In this document: in pieces, positions 55,320 to 62,262 of the stretch
How positions within the stretch are numbered: the first letter of the stretch is position 1
Layout: each line of letters begins with the position of its first letter
Source of the DNA: a bacterium
GTDB lineage: Bacteria > JAGOBX01
Assembly (NCBI GenBank): GCA_029551925.1
Contig: JAKPEO010000121.1
Span: 40,294 to 104,293 of the forward strand
Length of the DNA: 64,000 nucleotides
Reading direction: 5' to 3'
Notes under the pieces: generated by a model
Databases searched by the model: none
Told to the model about the DNA's origin: nothing
What the model saw: only the letters and a program-made list of their open reading frames with translations
Translations under genes and position numbers: made by a program

Positions 55320-56396
55320 TTATTTTTTCAACCTCCCGATTATTGGCTCGCCTGATTTTGTGCGCCAGATTTTTTCCGGATTTTTACAAATTTCATAAAT
55401 TGCGCATTCTTCAGACGAAATATATAAAATATCGTCGGCTGTCGCGCCGACAAGCGGTCTTAATTTTATTCTGTCATTCAATCCAAATATAGTATCTTTA
55501 TTCGCTACAATTATAGCAAATGGTCCATTCAATAATGCTGATGAATAGATTATTCGCAATTTAGTAAAATATTCCTTTTTTTCAGGACACTCGCGTTCAA
55601 TATCATTCCAAAACGGCGCTGATAATACATTCGAAATTTCTTCAAATGTTAAATTATGTCTGCGCCCTAATAAATCAATTAAATATGCGATAACCTCAGT
55701 ATCAGTAAAACAGGAACATTTATAAGAATAATTTTCTAAATATCTACGGTTTATATCGTATGACGAAATCTCTCCATTATGTACAACTGACCAATCTAAA
55801 ATACCAAACGGATGAGCGCCGCCCCACCAAGCTGCGCTGTTAGTAGGAAACCGCCCGTGCGCTGTCCAAATATAAGCGCTGTATTCCTCTAATTTAAAAA
55901 AACGCGCTATATCTTCCGGATAACCTACGCCTTTGAATATTCCCATATTTTTACCGCTCGAAGCAACAAACGCATCAGGTATTTTACTATTAATAAACAT
56001 CACATTTGAAACTATATAATCTTCTTCTGTTGTGATAATTTTGTTTTTACGTGCTTTCAAAAAATATCTTTCTAATAGTGGCGATACTTTTATTTTTTCA
56101 GTGCGGCAAGTTGGTATTTCTTCTTGATACTCGATTATAAAATTTTTTTCTAAATATTCTTCTGTTACCTTTTTGCCGTTTTCACTTTCGTAAATTAAAT
56201 GAAAACACCAAAAATCTTCAAATTCAGGATAAATACCATACGCCGCGAATCCGCCGCCCATTCCATTGCTACGTTCATGCATTATTTCTATTGCTCTTAT
56301 TATTAATTCACCGCTAAGTTTTTGTTTAGTTTGATGCATAATACCAAATACAGCGCATGCGCTTATTTCTTTTTCTTTTATAAAATCTTTTTCCAT
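55320..56396 (-). CDS. Glutamate synthase glutaminase (class II amidotransferase) subunit
   Basis: A 358-residue N-terminal-nucleophile amidotransferase releasing ammonia from glutamine. The likely nucleophile is the cysteine in ISACAVFGIM at residue 14, not residue 2, so a short propeptide must be removed or the domain acts otherwise. Later motifs are TAHGRFPTNSAAWWGGAHPF and VVHNGEIS, both typical of the family. It is the first gene of the cluster, two bases before the FMN subunit, and follows a leader of about 230 bases that carries ANTAR-type hairpins. Confidence 0.92.
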   Translation of the reverse strand: MEKDFIKEKEISACAVFGIMHQTKQKLSGELIIRAIEIMHERSNGMGGGFAAYGIYPEFEDFWCFHLIYESENGKKVTEEYLEKNFIIEYQEEIPTCRTEKIKVSPLLERYFLKARKNKIITTEEDYIVSNVMFINSKIPDAFVASSGKNMGIFKGVGYPEDIARFFKLEEYSAYIWTAHGRFPTNSAAWWGGAHPFGILDWSVVHNGEISSYDINRRYLENYSYKCSCFTDTEVIAYLIDLLGRRHNLTFEEISNVLSAPFWNDIERECPEKKEYFTKLRIIYSSALLNGPFAIIVANKDTIFGLNDRIKLRPLVGATADDILYISSEECAIYEICKNPEKIWRTKSGEPIIGRLKK

Positions 56397-56441
56397 AATT
56401 ACAAATTACCTTTTTAAAAATTATATATTTTAATATTTTAT

Positions 56442-56510
56442 AAAATAAATTTTTTTAGCGTTTTTAGTTAATAATGTTTAATATAATTTTACAGCGCTAA
56501 AATTTATTTT
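56442..56510 (-). promoter_or_regulatory. Long inverted repeat in the glt leader
   Basis: On the minus strand the arm at 56495-56510 (ending TTTTAGCG) pairs with 56442-56460 (beginning CGCTAAA) across a loop of 34 bases, giving about 16 pairs with a three-base bulge. It lies 45 bases before the first start codon. It is not followed by a clean U-tract, so it is not a standard terminator, but it could compete with the upstream hairpins. Confidence 0.35.
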
Positions 56511-56530
56511 TACAATTACATTTTTATTAA

Positions 56531-56542
56531 CACTTCGATGTG
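56531..56542 (-). promoter_or_regulatory. Third, weaker A1/G4 hexaloop hairpin in the glt leader
   Basis: On the minus strand CAC and GTG enclose the loop ATCGAA, again A at position 1 and G at 4. Only three contiguous pairs close the loop, with two more beyond a mismatch. It could be an alternative second ANTAR hairpin or chance. Confidence 0.3.
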
Positions 56543-56556
56543 ATATTTTTATATTC

Positions 56557-56622
56557 AGGCAAGCTGCTTTGCTGTCCTTTTGGTTTCTTCAATTTCATAA
56601 AGATTCGCCATTGAATCTTTAT
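56557..56622 (-). promoter_or_regulatory. Predicted ANTAR-protein RNA target: two hexaloop hairpins
   Basis: Read on the minus strand, the first hairpin (56597-56622) has a perfect 10-bp stem ATAAAGATTC/GAATCTTTAT and a six-base loop AATGGC. The second (56557-56578) has AGC/GCT closing the loop AAAGCA, plus AGG/CCT and one C-G pair after single-base bulges. Both loops have A at position 1 and G at position 4, the known requirement for ANTAR recognition. They are about 18 bases apart. The first begins a few bases after the expected transcription start. An ANTAR protein is encoded at the end of the operon they precede. Confidence 0.72.
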
Positions 56623-56633
56623 TCAAAAAAATA

Positions 56634-56662
56634 ATTATATATTTCAAAAACAAAAAATGCAA
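56634..56662 (-). promoter_or_regulatory. Sigma-70-type promoter of the glutamate synthase operon
   Basis: On the minus strand TTGCAT (56657-56662) and TATAAT (56634-56639) are 17 bases apart. The predicted start near 56627 puts the first hexaloop hairpin at the very 5' end of a leader of roughly 230 bases, which holds no ORF of note. The rest of the 328-base gap (56397-56724) contains the palindrome and the leader structures listed separately. Confidence 0.65.
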
Positions 56663-56680
56663 TTTTTTTTTTATTTTTTT

Positions 56681-56712
56681 TAATGTGCGAATGTGCGCAC
56701 ATTCGCACATTA
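56681..56712. repeat. 32-bp perfect palindrome
   Basis: The 32 bases read identically on both strands, centred at 56696/56697. Each half contains TGTGCG twice, so the element is a double inverted repeat with GC-rich words in very AT-rich DNA. It lies 13 bases after the chemoreceptor stop codon and 19 bases upstream of the glt promoter -35. For the chemoreceptor transcript it is followed by A residues, not U, so it does not fit an ordinary terminator in that direction. It could be an operator or a plus-strand terminator. Confidence 0.85.
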
Positions 56713-56724
56713 TTTTTTATAGCA

Positions 56725-59061
56725 TCAAGTTTTAAATTTAGACACTTCGCTATATAAATAATCGGATATTTCCATTAGATTTTTAGTTTCTTTCTCAATA
56801 TCTTCTGATAATTTAGCGTTATTTTGTGAAGAAGAATTTATTTCTACTATTGCTTTAGTTATCTGCTGCCCGCCTTTTACCTGTTCATTCATTGATAATT
56901 TTATTCCATTAGTAATATTTATTAAATTTTCCATCGCTTTTACTATTTCATCTACACCTTTTGATTGCTCAATTGTAGAAGCGTTGACTTCAATTGTCAG
57001 ATTATTTACATTTTCTACTTGCTTCACTACTTGACCGCTTGCTGTTGTTTGTTCATTCATTGCATTAGATACTTGGCTCATCAATAACTGCATATCATTA
57101 ATTTTTACAATTATATCATTTAATGAATTATTAACATCTTTTGATAATACCACCGCGTCATCGGCAAGTTTAGCGTTATTATTTGTCGACTCTACTACTT
57201 TTTCTGTGTCTGCTTGAATTGTTTTAATAATATCAGCTATTTTTTTACTTGCTTTTGCGCTGCGCTCCGCTAATTTACGCACTTCATCTGCTACGACCGC
57301 AAAACCTTTGCCGTGTTCGCCAGCGCGCGCAGCTTCTATTGCCGCATTCAATGCTAATAAATTTGTCTGTTCAGATATATCGCTTATTACTTCTATTATC
57401 TGTCCGATATTTTCTGCGCTTTTTCCTAATTGACTTATTACATTTACTAGTTCTGTCATACTATCTTTGATTTTTATTATTCCATCATTAGATTTCTTCA
57501 CAGAAACCTGCCCCTTCTGAGCGCTGCTTCCGCTCTCTTTGGCTTTCTCGTTTAAAATATTTACATTTCCAGCTATTGAATTTATATTCTGCTGCATTTC
57601 TTCAATTGCAGCCATTGCTTGCGATACTGAATTTTTCACTTCTGTCACTGCTGCTGTTATACTCCGTATATTTGTAGCCATTTGATTTGCCGAAGCAGTC
57701 GTTTGATTAATCGAATTTGCTTGCACTTCAATATTTGAATTTATTTCTTGAATAGTCGCTGAAAATTCTTCAACAGCTGATGATACTGATTGAACATTGC
57801 TTGATGTTTCTTTTGAAGAAATTGCAATATCCTCTAACCTTTCTTTAACAGTTTTACTAATATTATTTACTTTTTCAGCAGAATCCTTCACACGTTTAAT
57901 TATCTGTGTCTGATTTTCTATAAATTTATTAAATAATTTAGCCATCTCTCCTGTTTCATCTTGACTATCGATATTTATCCGTTTAGTTAAATCACCTTCG
58001 CCTTCTGATAAATCTTTTAAAATATCAATGGTCTGATTTATCGGCGTGATTATTAATTTTGTAAAAAATAACGACAATAAAATTGTGATAGCAGTAATTA
58101 TTAATATTGTTATAAGATATGTATTCGCAATAATATTAGCAGAATTTATCAATTTTCCAGAATTTTTCAATAATTCTTCTGCAATCCTATCTTCAACTTT
58201 TTTCATTAAATCAATTTTATCTGTTATATTTTTAAACCATATATTCGGCTCAACATCAAAGCCGCCTTCATAAAATTTTTCTAATGCTATACTCCGCATT
58301 TTTTCAACATTATTAACGTTTTCGCCAACAACTGTATTTTCATAATACTTTATCAATTCGTCATTCGCAAAAGTTTTAAATGATTTTATATATACATCTT
58401 GCGAAGTAATAAGTGAAATAAATCTTTTAAACATTCCGTCAGCAAATTTGTTAGCAGCAAATGTATTAGATAATGTCGCGCGCTCTAATCCCGTATATTC
58501 TTTTGCTCTCATAAAAAATTCATAGCATGAAATTAAATTGGATATTTCTACATTTTTAGTTAAATTAGCAGAATACCCTACTAATTGCAGAGCTTTTTCT
58601 ATTGTTTCAGTATAATAGCCCAATGCTTCCGCTATTGTAATATTCAAGTTAGTTATAGCATTGCGTTTGTTATTTATATCATTTAAAGCGCTTATTACAT
58701 TTTGATATTTTTCATTAAATTCTGCAGACATTTTCTTTAAATCTAATATTTTAGCTGTTTTATTGAATTTATCTAGTGCTGTATCAGTTAAACGGCGCTG
58801 GTCCGCTAATTCATTTACAAATGTTTTGCCTGCGCCGCCAATATATCCAGAACTTCTACCGCGCTCTTTTTGTAATTCATGTATTAAGTTGCTTAAATCA
58901 ATATTAACAGATAATAATCTTTCAAATTCTGTCATTTCTTTGATTATCCCTCTTTTTTCTAAATAAGAATTAATAGCAAAATACAGCATAAATACAATCG
59001 GCAAAATAATCATAAAAATTAATTTTGATTTTATCCGTAAATTTTTTAAAAAAGTAAACAT
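56725..59061 (-). CDS. Methyl-accepting chemotaxis protein with NIT sensor domain
   Basis: A 778-residue receptor with a membrane helix at about 13-31 and another at 310-330. Between them is a NIT (nitrate/nitrite-sensing-type) domain recognised by [15 protein letters not shown] and [18 protein letters not shown] follows (about 331-385), then the MCP signalling domain with the hairpin tip [20 protein letters not shown] and adaptor region [16 protein letters not shown]. The NIT domain suggests taxis toward or away from nitrate, nitrite or related anions. Its GGAGG site is good. It shares a promoter with a decayed gene upstream. Confidence 0.92.
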   Translation of the reverse strand: MFTFLKNLRIKSKLIFMIILPIVFMLYFAINSYLEKRGIIKEMTEFERLLSVNIDLSNLIHELQKERGRSSGYIGGAGKTFVNELADQRRLTDTALDKFNKTAKILDLKKMSAEFNEKYQNVISALNDINNKRNAITNLNITIAEALGYYTETIEKALQLVGYSANLTKNVEISNLISCYEFFMRAKEYTGLERATLSNTFAANKFADGMFKRFISLITSQDVYIKSFKTFANDELIKYYENTVVGENVNNVEKMRSIALEKFYEGGFDVEPNIWFKNITDKIDLMKKVEDRIAEELLKNSGKLINSANIIANTYLITILIITAITILLSLFFTKLIITPINQTIDILKDLSEGEGDLTKRINIDSQDETGEMAKLFNKFIENQTQIIKRVKDSAEKVNNISKTVKERLEDIAISSKETSSNVQSVSSAVEEFSATIQEINSNIEVQANSINQTTASANQMATNIRSITAAVTEVKNSVSQAMAAIEEMQQNINSIAGNVNILNEKAKESGSSAQKGQVSVKKSNDGIIKIKDSMTELVNVISQLGKSAENIGQIIEVISDISEQTNLLALNAAIEAARAGEHGKGFAVVADEVRKLAERSAKASKKIADIIKTIQADTEKVVESTNNNAKLADDAVVLSKDVNNSLNDIIVKINDMQLLMSQVSNAMNEQTTASGQVVKQVENVNNLTIEVNASTIEQSKGVDEIVKAMENLINITNGIKLSMNEQVKGGQQITKAIVEINSSSQNNAKLSEDIEKETKNLMEISDYLYSEVSKFKT

Positions 59062-59088
59062 AAATAAGTCCTCCGCTAATTTTTTATA

Positions 59089-59384
59089 TTATTTTTCAAA
59101 TTTTAGATTGATGGTCTTGCCGTCAAATATATACCCGCTATTTTGATGCTATTTGAATAACCTTGATTTTGCAAATCAAGAGTGTAAAGTTTTTTGTTGA
59201 TTTGTTCGAACGCTTCTTCTAATGTTTGTTCTATTGTTTTATCTTCAAGTTTTTTTAGAACCATTATTATTGACGGACCGTCTGCTATCATTCCTTTTAT
59301 CAATAGCGTCTTATCAATATAATAATCGCCTGATTCTAATATATCTTTAAAATCAGATTTGCCGATCGGTATCCGTTTTTTCAT
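59089..59384 (-). pseudogene. Remnant of an AAA-ATPase-like/PD-(D/E)XK nuclease gene
   Basis: The open frame (59103-59384) encodes 93 residues. The first 35-40 (IPIGKSDFKDILESGDYYID, KTLLIKGMIADG) match the start of the large AAA-ATPase-like/PDDEXK_9 proteins common in AT-rich anaerobes, which are usually over 500 residues. It then jumps directly to their C-terminal end (KTIEQTLEEAFEQINKKLY, GYSNSIKIAGI), so the ATPase and nuclease core is missing. Near the end the frame slips: the expected FDGKTINLKFEK is read in the next frame down to a TAA at 59089-59091. It is a deletion-plus-frameshift remnant that still sits behind a working-looking promoter. Confidence 0.75.
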
Positions 59385-59391
59385 AATTTTA

Positions 59392-59420
59392 AATATACAC
59401 GATTAATATTTAAAAATCAA
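59392..59420 (-). promoter_or_regulatory. Sigma-70-type promoter for the remnant and chemoreceptor
   Basis: On the minus strand TTGATT (59415-59420) and TATATT (59392-59397) are 17 bases apart, immediately upstream of the remnant. With that gene dead, its useful product is probably the chemoreceptor mRNA. Confidence 0.5.
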
Positions 59421-59431
59421 GGAAAAAACAC

Positions 59432-59483
59432 CTTGCAACATTTTAGAATTTTAGAAATTTCTAAAATTCTAAAATGCTGCAAG
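59432..59483 (-). terminator. Long hairpin terminator after hcp
   Basis: A 52-base inverted repeat with one mismatch, whose central 38 bases are a perfect palindrome built on repeated TTTTAGAA. On the minus strand it is followed by GTG and a run of six T, giving an intrinsic terminator for hcp about 50 bases after its stop. It also separates hcp from the chemoreceptor promoter. Confidence 0.75.
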
Positions 59484-59532
59484 ATATTTTTCTATTCACT
59501 ATTTACCTATTTACCGCATTTACAATTTTTTA

Positions 59533-61176
59533 TCAGCCCAAAATTTCTTTTAAATCTTCAGCAGGCGTGGTTATTGGTTTTATCCCAAAATTATCAACTA
59601 ATACCTTCAAAACATTAGGCGATACAAATGCCGGTAAACTCGGGCCTAATTTTATATTTTTTATGCCTAAATGCAGCAGAGTTAATAATATACACACTGC
59701 TTTTTGTTCATACCAAGATAAAACTAACGACAACGGCAATTCGTTCACTGTGCAGTTAAATGCGCCAGCAAGCGCGGCCGCTACTTTTATCGCAGAAAAA
59801 GCATCATTACATTGTCCCATATCTAATATTCTCGGGAAATCTCCAATTTTGCCAATATCCAATGTATTAAATCTGTATTTACCACACGCTAATGTTAAGA
59901 CAATTGTATCTTTTGGTGTTTTTTCAACAAATTCAGTGTAATAATTTCTGCCGGGTTTCGCGCCATCGCAGCCGCCGACTAAAAAGAAATGTTTTATCGC
60001 TCCTGCTTTTACTGCTGAAATTATTTTATCTGCAACAGACAGCACTGCATTATGCGCAAATCCTGTCATTGTTGTTTTCCCGTCTTTATCTTCATTAAAC
60101 CCGCCTAATTCCAGCGCTTTTTTGATTACTTCACTAAAATCTTTTTGTTTACCGTCTTTTCTATCAGCAATATGTTTAACATCAGGCCAGGCGACTAACC
60201 CAGTAGTAAAAATTCTATCTTTATAACTATCCTTTGGTTTTTGAATACAATTTGTAGTCATTACAATTGCGCCGGGAAACGCGTCAAATTCTTTTATCTG
60301 ATTCTGCCAAGCTGTGCCATAATTACCTATTAAATGCTTAAATTTTTTAAGTTTTGGATAACCGTGAGCGGGCAGCATTTCGCTGTGCGTATAAATATTT
60401 ATTCCTTTGCCTTCGGTCTGTTCTAATAATTCATACAAATCTAACAAATCATGGCCGCTGATTAATATTGCATGTCCTTTTTTTACACCACAAGATACTA
60501 CCGTAGGTTCTGGATTGCCAAATTTACTTGTATTAGCTTTATCTAATAATTCCATTGTCTTCAAATTCACTTCACCTGTTTTTAAAACCAATGCCACTAA
60601 ATCATTTACTTCTTTTTCTTTTGTCAGTTCACTCAACGCGTAATAAATATGTTCGTAAATTGCATCATCTTCAAAGCCCAATATATACGCATGGTCAGCA
60701 TACGCAGCCATACCTTTTAACCCATAAGTAATAATTTCCTTCAACGACCTGCTGTCTTCGCTTTCTTTGACAAATACATCTGATTTTATTCCTACAGTTT
60801 TTGCAAATTCGATTAATTCCGCTTGAGATTTGTTAGCAGCGCGCCAGCTTGCCGCTTTGTTATCAATATTTTTTCCCAACTCTTTTTTCAGAGCATCTTT
60901 GAGTTCGTCTGCTTTTTTTATCAACTTTTCGATTCTATCAGCGTCAAAATTAACATTTGTAATTGTGCTGAATAATCCCTCCAACATAAATCTGTCTGAC
61001 ACTTTTGTAGATTTTCTTGATTTACGCAATTCATTAGCATATAATGAAATTCCTTTTAATTGAAAAATCAATAAATCTTGCAATACTGCGGTTTCAGGTT
61101 GTTTGCCGCATACTCCTACTTTTGTGCAGCCGCTGCCGCCTGCTGTTTGTTCGCATTGAAAACAAAACATACTCAT
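59533..61176 (-). CDS. hcp: Hydroxylamine reductase / hybrid cluster protein
   Basis: A 547-residue iron-sulfur-oxygen cluster enzyme that reduces hydroxylamine and also nitric oxide or S-nitrosothiols in anaerobes. The N-terminal cysteine cluster appears as MFCFQCEQTAGG...CTKVGVCGK. The hybrid-cluster ligand regions are HDLLDLYELLEQTEG, VMTTNCIQKP, LVGGCDGAKPGRNYY and GQCNDAFSAI. It has the canonical AGGAGG ribosome-binding site. It forms an operon with a ferredoxin-like gene 40 bases upstream. Confidence 0.96.
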   Translation of the reverse strand: MSMFCFQCEQTAGGSGCTKVGVCGKQPETAVLQDLLIFQLKGISLYANELRKSRKSTKVSDRFMLEGLFSTITNVNFDADRIEKLIKKADELKDALKKELGKNIDNKAASWRAANKSQAELIEFAKTVGIKSDVFVKESEDSRSLKEIITYGLKGMAAYADHAYILGFEDDAIYEHIYYALSELTKEKEVNDLVALVLKTGEVNLKTMELLDKANTSKFGNPEPTVVSCGVKKGHAILISGHDLLDLYELLEQTEGKGINIYTHSEMLPAHGYPKLKKFKHLIGNYGTAWQNQIKEFDAFPGAIVMTTNCIQKPKDSYKDRIFTTGLVAWPDVKHIADRKDGKQKDFSEVIKKALELGGFNEDKDGKTTMTGFAHNAVLSVADKIISAVKAGAIKHFFLVGGCDGAKPGRNYYTEFVEKTPKDTIVLTLACGKYRFNTLDIGKIGDFPRILDMGQCNDAFSAIKVAAALAGAFNCTVNELPLSLVLSWYEQKAVCILLTLLHLGIKNIKLGPSLPAFVSPNVLKVLVDNFGIKPITTPAEDLKEILG

Positions 61177-61216
61177 TTTAAATTACCTCCTAAAAAAAAA
61201 TTATTTTAATTTTAAA

Positions 61217-62068
61217 CTAAATTATTTCGCCGTCTATTGAAATTGTATATTCTTTTATAATTATATTTTTTCCTGATTTTTCTAATGCTCTTTGCACAAT
61301 AACTTCAACACCACCACAGCAAGGCACTTCCATTCGCGCAATAGTAATAGATTTAATATTATGCAATCTAAAAATTTCCGTTAATTTATCAATATATAAA
61401 TCTATCCCCTTATCTAATTTCGGGCAAAGTATAATCAATATTTTCCCATCTAAAAATCTGCGATGAAAGTCAGCGTAAGAATATGCCACGCAATCAGCGG
61501 CAATTAACAAATCCGCATTTTCAAAATATTGCGCTTGCGGATTCAATAATTGCAATTGCACTGGCCACTGTCGCAATTTAGATTCTAATTTAATATTACG
61601 TTCGGTGCTATTTATCTCTTGATTGCCACTTGATGATTTTTTCGCCGATAAATTCAATGCCTGCACTCCCGGACAGCCGCAAGGAATATTTACCTCTGCT
61701 GCGGCATCATCATATTTCGGAATACTGATATTATTTTCCCTCAAATAATCTTTTGCTTGCTCTAATAATTTATATTCCTTATGTTCAGCCAAATGTTTTA
61801 AATGCGCTGTTATCACATTCTCGCCTGCCGCCGCAATTTTTTCCATTACTTGATATTCATTATATGGTTCTGCTTCGCGTTCTTCAATTGTGATCGCGCC
61901 TTCTGGACAATGCCCGATACAAGCTCCTAATCCATCGCAAAATAAATCGCTGATTAATCGCGCTTTGCCGTCTATCATCTGCAATGCGCCTTCTGCGCAA
62001 TTCGGTATACACTGTCCGCAGCCATTACATTTATTTTCATCAATTTTTATAATTTTTCGCTTTGCCAT
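61217..62068 (-). CDS. Ferredoxin-domain protein, likely partner of Hcp
   Basis: The first 75 residues are a two-[4Fe-4S] ferredoxin (CNGCGQCIPNC, then CDGLGACIGHCP). A helical segment and a cysteine motif PCGCPG follow, and then a globular domain with LIAADCVAYSYADFHR and VPCCGGVE, suggesting another metal or cluster site. Similar proteins are often encoded beside hcp in anaerobes and probably supply electrons. I start at ATG 62068, nine bases after GAGGTG; the frame extends five codons to a TTG. An FNR-type operator lies upstream. Confidence 0.87.
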   Translation of the reverse strand: MAKRKIIKIDENKCNGCGQCIPNCAEGALQMIDGKARLISDLFCDGLGACIGHCPEGAITIEEREAEPYNEYQVMEKIAAAGENVITAHLKHLAEHKEYKLLEQAKDYLRENNISIPKYDDAAAEVNIPCGCPGVQALNLSAKKSSSGNQEINSTERNIKLESKLRQWPVQLQLLNPQAQYFENADLLIAADCVAYSYADFHRRFLDGKILIILCPKLDKGIDLYIDKLTEIFRLHNIKSITIARMEVPCCGGVEVIVQRALEKSGKNIIIKEYTISIDGEII

Positions 62069-62109
62069 TTCTTTACACCTCAAAATTTTATCCGTTTTTT
62101 ACTTTAAGA

Positions 62110-62115
62110 ATAATA
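62110..62115 (-). promoter_or_regulatory. -10 element of the hcp operon promoter
   Basis: On the minus strand TATTAT, a five-of-six match to TATAAT, lies about 22 bases downstream of the centre edge of the FNR-like palindrome. It has no good -35, as expected for an activated class II promoter. Confidence 0.45.
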
Positions 62116-62134
62116 CACTTTATAAAATCACACC

Positions 62135-62148
62135 TTGACATAAGTCAA
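62135..62148. promoter_or_regulatory. FNR/HcpR-type operator upstream of the hcp operon
   Basis: A perfect TTGAC-N4-GTCAA palindrome (N4 is ATAA). It is the same spacing and nearly the same half-sites as the FNR box TTGAT-N4-ATCAA. Centred about 39-41 bases before the inferred transcription start, it fits a class II activation site. No CRP/FNR regulator with a DNA-binding domain is encoded in the window. Confidence 0.6.
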
Positions 62149-62174
62149 AAAATCCAAAAATTAAAATAAAATAT

Positions 62175-62242
62175 TTGATTATTTTCATTTAATAAAGTAT
62201 AATGACATCTACATTTTAGTGATTGATTGCTAAAAGTATAAT
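62175..62242 (+). promoter_or_regulatory. Tandem -10 elements for the CheA-like gene
   Basis: TTGATT (62175-62180) and TATAAT (62198-62203) are 17 bases apart, a strong promoter. A second TATAAT at 62237-62242 repeats the AAAGTATAAT context but has a poor -35. Both precede the ATG at 62263. Confidence 0.5.
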
Positions 62243-62262
62243 AAAATATTAGCGGTTATTTT

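Noticed and set aside
56681-56712. Reading the 32-bp palindrome as the chemoreceptor's intrinsic terminator
   Set aside because: On the chemoreceptor strand it is followed by a long A run, not U; only the opposite strand has a short T run and no gene uses it.
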